Assembly: GCF_020515525.1 (NCBI RefSeq)
Contig: NZ_JAIYEP010000046.1
Location: 1-35,402 of the forward strand
Origin: Rhodococcus yananensis
Lineage (GTDB): Bacteria; Actinomycetota; Actinomycetes; Mycobacteriales; Mycobacteriaceae
Direction: 5' to 3'
Length of the DNA: 35,402 bases
Positions 15,120 through 22,713 of this stretch are shown here, piece after piece. A model generated the notes under the pieces. It saw only the letters and a list, made by a program, of their open reading frames with translations. It had not been told where the DNA came from and did no database searches. Within the stretch, counting starts at the first letter, position 1. Every line of letters starts with the position of its first letter. The position numbers and the translations under genes are program-made.

Positions 15120-15150
15120 CTCGTACCGGGATGCCCGAGGGAGGTACGAG
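15120..15150 (+). promoter_or_regulatory. RBS-sequestering hairpin at the transglycosylase start
   Basis: CTCGTACC (15120-15127) pairs perfectly with GGTACGAG (15143-15150). The right arm overlaps the G of the GTG start, and the GAGGGAGG ribosome-binding site (15137-15144) sits in the loop and arm. A competing small stem GGG-ATG-CCC (15128-15136) lies inside. Formation of the long stem would hide the initiation site, so this looks like a translational switch. Confidence 0.6.
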
Positions 15151-16025
15151 TGGGACGGCACGCCAAGCCGCAGGATTCGAAGATCCGGCGCAACTCCGTC
15201 ATCGCAATGACCGGTCTGGTGCCGGTGGGACTCGTGGCAGCGGCAGCCACCACCGCCGGGGCGTCACCGAAAACCCTGCTGGGCATCCACCAGCAGGAGG
15301 TCGAGCCCACCGCGAGCGCCGCCACCTCCCACCTCGGTTCGGCCGTGGCGGTGCCCGAAGCGGTGTCCGTGGCGTCCACCGCGGTCCTCACCGAACCTGC
15401 CGCTGCGCCCGCACCGAAGGCCGCGCCCGCGGCCCCCGCTGCCGCACCGCAACCGGAGATCATGCAGGACGGCCCGCTCGGCATCCCCGGCATCAACTAC
15501 TCCGCGTACCTCAACGCCGAGCGGATCCTCGCCGAGGAGAACCCCGGCTGCGGCATGTACTGGACACTGCTGGCCGGCATCGGCCGTGTCGAGTCCGGGC
15601 ACGCCAACGGTGGGCAGGCCGACGACCGGGGCGATCTGCTCGAGCCCGTGATCGGCCTCCCCCTCAACGGAAGCCTGCCCGGCCAGGCCGTCATCTACGA
15701 CACCGACGGCGGAGCACTCGACGGCGACGCCGTCTACGACCGCGCGGTCGGACCCATGCAGTTCATCCCCACCACATGGAACCAGTACGCGGGTGACGGC
15801 AACGGGGACGGAGTGGCCGACCCGCAGAACCTCTACGACTCGACGCTGACCACGGCGCGGTACCTGTGCGACGGCGGACGCGACATGCGCAACCTCGCCG
15901 ACACCACGAAGTCGATCCTCCGCTACAACCAGTCGATGGCGTACGTCACCAACGTTCTCGCATGGTCGGCCGCCTACTCCACGGGCATCACGCCGAGCCC
16001 GGCGGACCTGCCTCGGATCCACTGA
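15150..16025 (+). CDS. Secreted lytic murein transglycosylase
   Basis: 291 residues. A basic N-terminus and hydrophobic segment (about 15-38) form a signal peptide or anchor, an Ala/Pro linker (about 50-105) follows, and an SLT-type domain covers about 108-285. Catalytic Glu is about residue 148 in IGRVESGHANGG, and GPMQFIPTTWNQY (about 201-213) is the substrate-groove motif. GDGNGDGVADPQN (about 215-227) is an EF-hand-like calcium loop, as known from the E. coli Slt35/MltB type. It should cleave peptidoglycan between MurNAc and GlcNAc to form 1,6-anhydro ends during growth. GTG 15150 has its RBS inside a hairpin, and the leader is structured. It is followed 25 bp later by mrp. Confidence 0.9.
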   Translation: MGRHAKPQDSKIRRNSVIAMTGLVPVGLVAAAATTAGASPKTLLGIHQQEVEPTASAATSHLGSAVAVPEAVSVASTAVLTEPAAAPAPKAAPAAPAAAPQPEIMQDGPLGIPGINYSAYLNAERILAEENPGCGMYWTLLAGIGRVESGHANGGQADDRGDLLEPVIGLPLNGSLPGQAVIYDTDGGALDGDAVYDRAVGPMQFIPTTWNQYAGDGNGDGVADPQNLYDSTLTTARYLCDGGRDMRNLADTTKSILRYNQSMAYVTNVLAWSAAYSTGITPSPADLPRIH

Positions 16026-16037
16026 ACCACCCCCGCC

Positions 16038-16043
16038 TACCAT
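16038..16043 (+). promoter_or_regulatory. -10 element (TACCAT) for leaderless mrp mRNA
   Basis: TACCAT is followed by 7 nt (GGGGACC) and ATG 16051. This decides against the in-frame ATG at 16042, which lies inside the hexamer. Confidence 0.6.
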
Positions 16044-16050
16044 GGGGACC

Positions 16051-17184
16051 ATGGCAGTCACCGAGTCCGACGTCCGCGCCGCACTGTCCCGGGTCGACGA
16101 CCCGGAGATCCGCAAACCCATCACGGATCTCGGCATGGTCAAGAGTGTCGACATCGCCGACGACAGCAGCGTCGACATCGTCGTCTACCTGACGACCGCC
16201 GGGTGCCCGATGCGCACCGAGATCATCGATCGCGTCACCAAGGCCGTCGCCGATGTCGCCGGGGTGGGCGAGATCCGCGTGGAACTCGAGGTGATGAACG
16301 ACGAGCAACGCACCGAGCTCCGCAAGAGCCTGCGCGGCGACTCGGCCGAACCGGTCATCCCCTTCGCTCAGCCCGGCTCGCTCACCCGCGTCTACGCGGT
16401 GGCATCCGGCAAGGGCGGCGTCGGCAAGTCGTCCGTGACGGTGAACCTCGCCGCGGCGATGGCCGCGCGCGGGCTGTCGGTCGGCGTGCTCGACGCCGAC
16501 ATCTACGGTCATTCGATCCCGCGCATGCTCGGCACCTCCGCGAAACCCACCCAGGTCGAGCGGATGATCATCCCGCCTGTCGCGCACGACGTGAAGATGA
16601 TCTCCATCGCCCAGTTCACCGACGGCAACACGCCGGTCGTGTGGCGTGGTCCCATGTTGCACCGCGCGCTGCAGCAGTTCCTCGCCGACGTGTTCTGGGG
16701 CGACCTGGACGTGCTGCTGCTGGATCTGCCGCCCGGCACGGGCGACGTCGCGATCTCGGTGGCCCAGCTGATCCCCAACGCCGAGATCCTCGTCGTCACC
16801 ACGCCGCAGCAGGCCGCCGCCGAGGTCGCCGAGCGTGCCGGATCGATCGCGCTGCAGACCCGTCAGCGCATCGCCGGCGTCATCGAGAACATGTCCTGGC
16901 TCGAGTTGCCCGACGGCACGAAGATGGACGTGTTCGGGACCGGGGGCGGCGAGGCCGTCGCCGAGCGACTGACCCGGGCGGTGGGCGCGACGGTGCCGCT
17001 GCTCGGTCAGATCCCGCTGGATCCCGCGATCCGCGAGGCCGGCGACGAGGGCACCCCCATCGTGCTCAGCGCCCCCGAATCGGCACCGGGTGCGGCGCTG
17101 TGCGAGATCGCCGAGAAGATCGCCGTGCGGCGACGGGGACTGGCGGGAATGTCCCTCGGGATCGACACCACCCGGCACCTCTGA
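16051..17184 (+). CDS. mrp: Mrp/NBP35-family P-loop ATPase (iron-sulfur carrier type)
   Basis: 377 residues. An N-terminal MIP18/DUF59 domain (about 1-95, with TTAGCPM) is fused to a ParA/MinD-like ATPase: deviant Walker A SGKGGVGKSS (about 119-128), DADIYGHSIPRMLG, and LLLDLPPGTGD as switch/Walker B. The family delivers Fe-S clusters to apoproteins. The CxxC pair that bridges the cluster between monomers in ApbC/NBP35 proteins is missing; the stretch after IENMSWLE reads LPDGTKMDVFG. From memory, the mycobacterial homologue also lacks it. Cluster binding may then rely on the single Cys of TTAGCPM, or the role may differ. It is convergent with tatB. Confidence 0.93.
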   Translation: MAVTESDVRAALSRVDDPEIRKPITDLGMVKSVDIADDSSVDIVVYLTTAGCPMRTEIIDRVTKAVADVAGVGEIRVELEVMNDEQRTELRKSLRGDSAEPVIPFAQPGSLTRVYAVASGKGGVGKSSVTVNLAAAMAARGLSVGVLDADIYGHSIPRMLGTSAKPTQVERMIIPPVAHDVKMISIAQFTDGNTPVVWRGPMLHRALQQFLADVFWGDLDVLLLDLPPGTGDVAISVAQLIPNAEILVVTTPQQAAAEVAERAGSIALQTRQRIAGVIENMSWLELPDGTKMDVFGTGGGEAVAERLTRAVGATVPLLGQIPLDPAIREAGDEGTPIVLSAPESAPGAALCEIAEKIAVRRRGLAGMSLGIDTTRHL

Positions 17185-17196
17185 CGTCGTCGACCC

Positions 17197-17230
17197 GACG
17201 CGGCCCGACCCCACCGGTCCGGGTCGCGTC
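17197..17230. terminator. Two-way hairpin between mrp and tatB
   Basis: GACGCG (17197-17202) pairs with CGCGTC (17225-17230) and the stem continues with G-CCCG against CGGG-T, then a small internal mismatch. It fills the 51-bp gap between the two convergent stop codons. Confidence 0.6.
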
Positions 17231-17235
17231 CCGGT

Positions 17236-17655
17236 CTAGGTCGCGTCGGGATCGATCGGTGGGGTCTCGCCGGGTGCGAGGGGCTTGGACAGGTCGGGCC
17301 GGGACGGGGCGGCGCCGTCGGTTCCGGTCGAACCGTTGCGTCCCTGGGTGGACGACGGGCCGTCGAAGTTTCCGGTGAAGAGCGAGTCGTCGCCGTCGAG
17401 CAGATGTTTGGTGATCACGGCCTTCGGCGTCATGCCGCGCAACTGGTTGAGTTCCGCCAGCGGTTGCCGCAGATCGTCGAATTCCGGACCGAGATCGTCC
17501 TTGAGTTGTTCCCGGGCGCCCGCCGCATAGTCCCGGACCTGACGCAGCGCTTTGGCGACCCAGGACACCGCCCCTGGCAGGCGCTCCGGGCCGAGCACGA
17601 CCAACGCTGCGATGAGCAGGACCATCAACTCGCCCCAACCGATGTTGCCGAACAC
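17236..17655 (-). CDS. tatB: Twin-arginine translocase subunit TatB
   Basis: 139 residues. [29 protein letters not shown] is the hallmark N-terminal membrane helix plus hinge, with Glu in the helix and GPERLP at its end. The amphipathic helix ([23 protein letters not shown]) follows, and then the actinobacterial block [22 protein letters not shown] before a disordered Pro-rich tail. TatB forms the folded-protein receptor complex with TatC. GTG 17655 is preferred because TACTCT (17662-17667) lies 6 nt upstream and the protein then starts as in homologues. It lies downstream of htrA in the envelope-stress locus, with a 66-bp gap and its own probable leaderless promoter. Confidence 0.95.
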   Translation of the reverse strand: MFGNIGWGELMVLLIAALVVLGPERLPGAVSWVAKALRQVRDYAAGAREQLKDDLGPEFDDLRQPLAELNQLRGMTPKAVITKHLLDGDDSLFTGNFDGPSSTQGRNGSTGTDGAAPSRPDLSKPLAPGETPPIDPDAT

Positions 17656-17721
17656 CGCTCCAGAGTACGTCGTGCGCACCGAGTCGGCTCACCGACGGTC
17701 GTCGGGCGACGACGTGACCGC

Positions 17722-19305
17722 TCAGTCGGAGGCCGGAGTGACCTGGATGTCGACGACGCGGCCGCTGCGCACCAACTGAACGGTGACCGGTTCGCCGATC
17801 GTCTGGAGGTGCACGGCGACGACCAGTTCGTCGGCGCTCGTGACGTCCCGGTCTCCGACCCGGGTGATGACATCGCCCTCGACGATGCCGGCGGCCTGGG
17901 CGGGGCTGCCGTCCTGGACGTTGGCGACCTCGGCACCGCTGGCGACCTCGTTGACGACGGTCCGCGCGTTCACGCCGATCTCCGGGTGGTGCATCACCCC
18001 GTCGCGGATCAGTGCCTGCGCGACCGCGGTGACCTCGTCGACGGGGATCGCGAAGCCGAGCCCCACCGAACCGCCCGTCTCCGACTTGATGGCCGAATTG
18101 ATCCCGATCACGTGCCCTTCGAGGTCGATGAGTGGACCACCCGAGTTGCCGGGGTTGATGGACGCGTCGGTCTGCACCGCGTCGATCACCGCGTCGGTGT
18201 CGGTTCCCTGGCCGCTGAGCCGCATCGGCCGGTGCAGCGCGCTGACGATGCCGCGGGTGACCGTCTTGCTCAGTCCGAGGGGTGAACCGACGGCGACGAC
18301 GTCCTCACCGACCTGCACGTCGGCGGATCTACCGAGTTCGGCGACGACCAGATTGTCGACGTCGTCGACCGACAGCACCGCGAGGTCGGTCTTGATGTCG
18401 CGGCCGACGATCTCGGCGGGCACCTTCGTGCCGTCGTTGAACGTCACCTGCACGTTCGCGTCCGGGTTGTCGGCCGCCATCGAGACGACGTGGTTGTTCG
18501 TGACGATGTAGCCGGCTCCGTCGATGACGACGCCGGATCCGGTGCCCGCGTTGTCACCGAGCGTGACCTGGATGGACACGACGGACGGCAGAACCGCCTC
18601 GGCCACCCGCGCGACGGTGCCGTCGGGTATCTCGGTTCCGCCCGCGACCTGTTCGAGCGACACACCGCGGCTGGTCAGCGAACCGTTGTCGGAGAGCACC
18701 AGCGCCACCACCAGGCCGCCGACCATGCCGACGACGAGCGCGGCCGCGGCGAGCGTCGCGAGAGCGCGGGAGTCCACGCGACGGTCGAACAGCACCTCGC
18801 GGAGGGAGAGCCGGCGTGCCGGCGGGAGGGGGGCGTCCTCGGTGGCACCGAGCGGGGCTCCGAGCCGCACCGACGACTCGGGATCGCGCCACGGGTCGAC
18901 CGGATCCTCGACCGTGTCGTCCTCGGGGCCGCGCGGAGGGCGTTGCAGGGTGTCGGCGGTGTCGTCCGGACGACCGTAGGCCTCGGCGAGCACCGGATCG
19001 GTCGGCGGGGCGTGTCCGATGCGGGGGTCGGGCGTCGAGCCGCGACCGCCGGCGAACGAACCGTCGGTGCCCGAGGGGCGGCCGAACACTCGCGCGGCCG
19101 CGTCGTCGACGGCGGGCCGGTACACCGGCCGCGGATCGAGCCGGGGCGCATCCGCCGGCCGGGTGATCACGCCGGATGCGAGGTCCGGTGTCCCGTCGTG
19201 CCCGGACGGATCACCTGTCCCGTCATGCCCGGACAGATCACCGGACAGATCGTCGATGCCGAGTTCGTGTTCTCGGCCGGTCCGTTGCACAGAATCCGCG
19301 CTCAC
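17722..19305 (-). CDS. htrA: Membrane-anchored HtrA/DegP-type serine protease
   Basis: 527 residues. A long acidic, Pro-rich cytoplasmic part (1-175), one transmembrane helix (about 182-204), an extracytoplasmic trypsin-like domain with the triad His272 (TNNHVVS), Asp307 (IKTDLAVL) and Ser388 (INPGNSGGPL), and one C-terminal PDZ domain (about 435-525). It degrades or refolds damaged envelope proteins and belongs to the sigma-E stress locus. The N-terminal part carries a tandem 9-residue repeat (SGHDGT-based). GTG 19305 has GGGGGAG 10 nt upstream, and GATACT (19345-19350, minus strand) may be a -10 of its own promoter in the 84-bp gap after rseA. Mycobacterial homologues are involved in envelope stress and cleave lytic enzymes in some species. 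Confidence 0.95.
   Translation of the reverse strand: MSADSVQRTGREHELGIDDLSGDLSGHDGTGDPSGHDGTPDLASGVITRPADAPRLDPRPVYRPAVDDAAARVFGRPSGTDGSFAGGRGSTPDPRIGHAPPTDPVLAEAYGRPDDTADTLQRPPRGPEDDTVEDPVDPWRDPESSVRLGAPLGATEDAPLPPARRLSLREVLFDRRVDSRALATLAAAALVVGMVGGLVVALVLSDNGSLTSRGVSLEQVAGGTEIPDGTVARVAEAVLPSVVSIQVTLGDNAGTGSGVVIDGAGYIVTNNHVVSMAADNPDANVQVTFNDGTKVPAEIVGRDIKTDLAVLSVDDVDNLVVAELGRSADVQVGEDVVAVGSPLGLSKTVTRGIVSALHRPMRLSGQGTDTDAVIDAVQTDASINPGNSGGPLIDLEGHVIGINSAIKSETGGSVGLGFAIPVDEVTAVAQALIRDGVMHHPEIGVNARTVVNEVASGAEVANVQDGSPAQAAGIVEGDVITRVGDRDVTSADELVVAVHLQTIGEPVTVQLVRSGRVVDIQVTPASD
19189..19242 (-). repeat. 27-bp in-frame tandem repeat in htrA
   Basis: Two 27-bp units (19189-19215, 19216-19242) differ at two positions. 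They encode 9-residue units with the SGHDGT core in the disordered cytoplasmic head of HtrA. Confidence 0.9.
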
Positions 19306-19389
19306 GCGTGTCCGTCTCCCCCGTGTTGGTCCGTCACGCAGCCCAGTATCACCGATGATGCCCGGGCCGTCGCCATCGCCCGTCCGTCG

Positions 19390-19752
19390 TCACCGACGGC
19401 GCAGGATCGACCAGCGACGCGACGCTCCCCACATTTCGGTACCGGCACCGCCGGGAAGATCGTTCGCGCGCGGATCGTCGGGCCTGGTGTCGCAGAGGTG
19501 CGCGGGAATGTTGCTGAGGGCACCGAGCAGCGACGACGGCATCGTCGGGGCGTGCGTCGCGGCGTTGCGCAGGGCGTGACGCGCCTGCTGCTGGGCTTCG
19601 ACCTCGGCGGCGCACTCGGGGCAGACGGACAGGTGCTGCGCGGCACGCAGGTGGGGTGCCATCCGCAGTTCGCCGTCGACGAATGCGGCGACGGCCTCGC
19701 TGGCCAGGTGCTCCGTGGAACCGAACCTGCGAGGTGGCTGCACCATCGTCAT
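19390..19752 (-). CDS. rseA: Anti-sigma factor RseA (zinc-associated, for SigE)
   Basis: 120 residues. The anti-sigma domain carries the zinc motif HLSVCPEC (His40, Cys44, Cys47) within VAAFVDGELRMAPHLRAAQH. STEHLASEA near residue 12 includes the Thr (about 13) that aligns with Thr39 of M. tuberculosis RseA, reported as a PknB phosphorylation site leading to ClpC1P2 degradation. It has no transmembrane segment, so it is a cytoplasmic anti-sigma factor. GGGAGG lies 6 nt before ATG 19752, 16 bp after the sigE stop, so the two are co-transcribed. The protein lacks the longer N-terminal extension of the mycobacterial homologue and ends in a basic SRRWSILRRR tail. Confidence 0.92.
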   Translation of the reverse strand: MTMVQPPRRFGSTEHLASEAVAAFVDGELRMAPHLRAAQHLSVCPECAAEVEAQQQARHALRNAATHAPTMPSSLLGALSNIPAHLCDTRPDDPRANDLPGGAGTEMWGASRRWSILRRR

Positions 19753-19768
19753 CAAATCCTCCCGGCGG

Positions 19769-20494
19769 CTACCTTGCATCGACGTGACCGACTTCGACCT
19801 TCCCATGTTCGCGCAGGTGCTCACGCAACGCCTGGCGACCCCGGTGGATGCGGCTGCGCACCGTACCGAGCTTGACGCCGAGCGTCGCACCGATCTCCTC
19901 GTACGAGAGGCCCTCGATGTCGCAGAGCACCACTGCCGCACGATACTCCGGTGCGAGCGAGTCGAGCGCGGACTGCAGGTCGGCGCCGAGTCGGGCGTCG
20001 TGGTAGATCTCCTCGGGGTTCGGCCCCTGGGCCGGCACCCGGTCGTAGTCCTCGGGCAGCGCCTCCATCCGGATACGGTTGCGACGGCGCACCATGTCGA
20101 GGAACAGGTTCGTGGTGATGCGGTGCAGCCACCCCTCGAAGGTCCCGGGCTGGTAGTCCTGCAGCGACCGGAAGACCCGGATGAACGTGTCCTGGGTCAG
20201 GTCCTCGGCGTCCTGCGCGTTGCCCGAGAGCCGGTAGGCGAGCCGGTACACCCGGTCGCCGTGTTCACGGACCAGGTCGTCCCACGACGGCATCGCGGCA
20301 CGATCGCCCGTCGCATCGAACACCGCGGTACCGGTCAGTGCCGCGCTCTCGGCCGGGATGCCGGTGGGCTCCGCGATACCGTGTCCGTGGGTGTCCACCC
20401 GGTCGAGCGTGACGGTGTCGCTACCGGGGACGATGTGGGAACTGTGCATGTGGATCGCCGGATCCTCCTCTTCGGGACCGCTGATCGGGAACAT
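19769..20494 (-). CDS. sigE: ECF RNA polymerase sigma factor SigE
   Basis: 241 residues. Region 2 (about 72-140) holds [25 protein letters not shown] and [18 protein letters not shown]; region 4 (about 170-225) holds [27 protein letters not shown] and the recognition helix [17 protein letters not shown]. The extra N-terminal 70 residues are variable and His/Asp-containing. It drives the response to envelope and oxidative stress and is held by RseA, encoded next. ATG 20494 lies just 13 nt after an ECF-type -10, so a transcript from that promoter would be nearly leaderless; ATG 20449, with an AGGAGG 14 nt upstream, is an alternative start for longer transcripts. Confidence 0.95.
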   Translation of the reverse strand: MFPISGPEEEDPAIHMHSSHIVPGSDTVTLDRVDTHGHGIAEPTGIPAESAALTGTAVFDATGDRAAMPSWDDLVREHGDRVYRLAYRLSGNAQDAEDLTQDTFIRVFRSLQDYQPGTFEGWLHRITTNLFLDMVRRRNRIRMEALPEDYDRVPAQGPNPEEIYHDARLGADLQSALDSLAPEYRAAVVLCDIEGLSYEEIGATLGVKLGTVRSRIHRGRQALREHLREHGKVEVGHVDAR

Positions 20495-20507
20495 CGCTCG
20501 AGGTGTC

Positions 20508-20534
20508 CAACGCGCGGGGCCGGGACTTTGTTCC
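20508..20534 (-). promoter_or_regulatory. ECF-type (probably SigE-autoregulated) promoter of sigE
   Basis: On the minus strand GGAAC (20534-20530) is separated by 17 nt from CGTTG (20512-20508). This matches the GGAAC / CGTT consensus and spacing of SigE-class ECF promoters. Predicted transcription start is about 20500. Confidence 0.75.
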
Positions 20535-20642
20535 CGACCGGCCCGTTGTCTGCCCGGTCGACGCCGCCGATCGTCGCGTTCGCGGTCTGCTGCGTGTCCG
20601 ACCGCTACATTTCCGCACGGCGATGTGGCCGCCGTATGAGTA

Positions 20643-20661
20643 ACCTGATAGTCGCCTGAGA
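20643..20661 (-). promoter_or_regulatory. MprA-box-like direct repeat upstream of sigE
   Basis: Minus strand TCTCAGGC (20661-20654), 3 nt, TATCAGGT (20650-20643). Two loosely conserved 8-bp direct repeats 2-3 nt apart is how the mycobacterial MprA site is described, and MprA is a known activator of sigE. Assignment is by layout only. Confidence 0.4.
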
Positions 20662-20740
20662 AATCCGCGGATCAAGATTTCGGTCGCCCGTGTCGCGCGC
20701 CTGCCTGCATCGATGCCCCGGCACCGATAGCCTCGTGCAC

Positions 20741-21376
20741 GTGCAGACCAATGCCGATCGGATTCTGGCCCACGCCGAGAACGTCGTCGTCGAGGACGAC
20801 GACCTCGTCGCGGCGCGGGAACGTGCCCTCGATCTCGGGGCCGACCCGGTGCCCCCGTCCGTGGGTGCCGCCCTGTCGTTGTTCGCGCGCATGCTCGATG
20901 CCCGCACCGTCGTGGAGATCGGCACGGGTGCGGGAGTGAGCGGCCTCTGGTTGCTGCACGGGTTGCGGGAGGACGGGGTGCTGACCACGATCGACAGCGA
21001 ACCCGAGCATCAGCGCGCCGCGAAGACCGCGTTCCGGGAGTCCGGTGTCGTCGCGTCACGCACCCGGTTGATCAACGGCAGCGCCCTCGACGTGCTGCCG
21101 CGGCTCGCCGATTCCGGCTACGACCTGGTGTTCGTCGACGCGATGCCGGACGACCACCCGCACTACGTGCGCGAGGGGGTGCGACTGTTGCGGGCGGGCG
21201 GCGTGATCGTCCTGCACAATGCGCTGCTGGCCGGGCGTGTCGCAGATCCGGCGGCGCGCGATTCGACGGTCGTCGCGGTGCGTGAGGCGGCCCGCGCGAT
21301 CTCCTCCGACGAGCGGCTCGCGCCGGTCGTGCTACCGCTGGGCGACGGCCTGCTGTGCGCTGTCCGCATGGACTGA
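20741..21376 (+). CDS. Class I SAM-dependent O-methyltransferase
   Basis: 211 residues of the catechol-O-methyltransferase-like family, aligning with Rv1220c of M. tuberculosis. SAM binding is by [25 protein letters not shown] and [17 protein letters not shown], and the C-terminal block is [20 protein letters not shown]. The metal-binding Asp seen in many family members (VDADK) is altered to VDAMP here. The substrate is unknown. GTG 20741 is preferred because TAGCCT (20728-20733) lies 7 nt upstream (leaderless); GTG 20735 is two codons earlier. It is divergent from sigE and convergent with glgC, with stops 13 bp apart. Confidence 0.9.
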   Translation: MQTNADRILAHAENVVVEDDDLVAARERALDLGADPVPPSVGAALSLFARMLDARTVVEIGTGAGVSGLWLLHGLREDGVLTTIDSEPEHQRAAKTAFRESGVVASRTRLINGSALDVLPRLADSGYDLVFVDAMPDDHPHYVREGVRLLRAGGVIVLHNALLAGRVADPAARDSTVVAVREAARAISSDERLAPVVLPLGDGLLCAVRMD

Positions 21377-21392
21377 GCGCGGTCCGTCCTCA
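21373..21392. terminator. Small hairpin over two convergent stop codons
   Basis: CTGAG (21373-21377) pairs with CTCAG (21388-21392). The methyltransferase TGA is in the left arm and the glgC TGA (as TCA) in the right arm. It is short and probably weak. Confidence 0.3.
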
Positions 21393-22604
21393 GATCCACA
21401 CGCCCTTGCCGATCGCGACGACACCACCGTTGCTGACCGCGAACCGTTGACGATCCCGTTCGAGGTCGACGCCGATGATCTCACCGTCGCCGACGACCAC
21501 GTTCTTGTCGAGGATCGCGCGGCGGACCACCGCGCCCTTCCCGATGCGCACCCCGGGCATCAGGACGCTGCCCTCGACGGTCGCGCCGTCCTCGACCATC
21601 ACGTTGGAGCTGAGCACCGAGTTGCGGACGGTCGCAGCCGACAGGATCGAGCCGGCCCCGACGATGGATTCCTGGGCGAGCCCGCCCTGCACGAACTTGG
21701 CGGGCGGGAGGTTCTCCGCCGCACCCCGGATCGGCCACCGACGGTTGTAGAGGTTGAAGATCGGATGGACCGACACCAGGTCCATGTGCGCGTCGTAGAA
21801 CGCGTCGAGGGTCCCCACGTCCCGCCAGTACGCGCGGTCGCGCTCCATGGCGCCGGGAACGACGTTGTCGTTGAAGTCGTACACGTGGGCGAGGCCCTGC
21901 GCCACCAGGGCGGGGATGATGTCGCCGCCCATGTCGTGGTCGGAGTCCTGGTTCTCGGAATCGGCGCGCAGCGCCTCGACGAGGACCTTGGTCGTGAACA
22001 CGTAGTTGCCCATCGACGCGAAGGTGACGTTGGGGTCGTCGGGGGTGCCCGGCGGGTGCGCGGGTTTCTCGAGGAACTGGGTGATGCGCCCCGACTCGTC
22101 GCTGTCGATGCACCCGAACGCGAACGCCTCGCTGCGCGGCACCCGGATTCCCGCGACGGTGACGCCCGCCCCGGAGTCGATGTGCTGACGGACCATCTGC
22201 TCGGGGTCCATCCGGTAGACGTGGTCGGCGCCGAACACGACGATGTACTCGGGATCCTCGTCGTAGACGAGATTGAGGGACTGCAGGATCGCGTCGGCGC
22301 TGCCGGTGTACCAGCGGGGGCCGAGCCGCTGCTGGGCCGGGACCGGTGTGATGTATTCGCCGGTGAACCCCGACAACCGCCACGTCTGGGAGATGTGCCT
22401 GTCCAGGGAGTGCGATTTGTACTGGGTCAGCACGCAGATCCGCAGGTAGCCGGCGTTGACCAGGTTGCTCAGCACGAAGTCGATCAGCCGGTAGGCCCCG
22501 CCGAACGGCACGGCGGGTTTCGCACGGTCGGCCGTCAACGGGTACAGGCGTTTACCCTCGCCTCCGGCGAGCACGATTCCAAGCACATGCGGCTGGCTCC
22601 TCAC
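21390..22604 (-). CDS. glgC: Glucose-1-phosphate adenylyltransferase
   Basis: 404 residues, extremely similar by eye to mycobacterial GlgC. It makes ADP-glucose from glucose-1-phosphate and ATP, the donor for alpha-glucan and maltose-1-phosphate synthesis. The nucleotidyltransferase domain has [58 protein letters not shown] and [10 protein letters not shown]. The C-terminal left-handed beta-helix is the hexapeptide-repeat region from about 300 to [13 protein letters not shown] 22604 has TAGGTT (22611-22616, minus) 6 nt upstream and no RBS, so a leaderless message is likely. The start faces csoR and then glgA. Confidence 0.97.
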   Translation of the reverse strand: MRSQPHVLGIVLAGGEGKRLYPLTADRAKPAVPFGGAYRLIDFVLSNLVNAGYLRICVLTQYKSHSLDRHISQTWRLSGFTGEYITPVPAQQRLGPRWYTGSADAILQSLNLVYDEDPEYIVVFGADHVYRMDPEQMVRQHIDSGAGVTVAGIRVPRSEAFAFGCIDSDESGRITQFLEKPAHPPGTPDDPNVTFASMGNYVFTTKVLVEALRADSENQDSDHDMGGDIIPALVAQGLAHVYDFNDNVVPGAMERDRAYWRDVGTLDAFYDAHMDLVSVHPIFNLYNRRWPIRGAAENLPPAKFVQGGLAQESIVGAGSILSAATVRNSVLSSNVMVEDGATVEGSVLMPGVRIGKGAVVRRAILDKNVVVGDGEIIGVDLERDRQRFAVSNGGVVAIGKGVWI

Positions 22605-22684
22605 ACGCTCAACCTATCCGGCGGCCCCCACCGTCGCCAGCGATGCGGCATTTCGGCGCGGGGGTCCACGACACACCCCGGCCA

Positions 22685-22706
22685 ATACCCCGAGGGGGTA
22701 TATCAT
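22685..22706 (+). promoter_or_regulatory. CsoR-type operator overlapping the csoR promoter
   Basis: ATACCCC (22685-22691)-GAG-GGGGTAT (22695-22701) is a near-ideal palindrome of the copper-sensor operator class. The -10-like TATCAT (22701-22706) overlaps its end and lies 7 nt before ATG 22714. Repressor binding would block initiation, giving autoregulation. Confidence 0.75.
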
Positions 22707-22713
22707 GGTCGGC

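Noticed and set aside
15000-15149. c-di-AMP (ydaO) riboswitch upstream of the transglycosylase gene
   Set aside because: Expected by analogy with other actinobacterial wall-lytic genes, but the conserved blocks of the aptamer could not be found. Only simple stems are seen.
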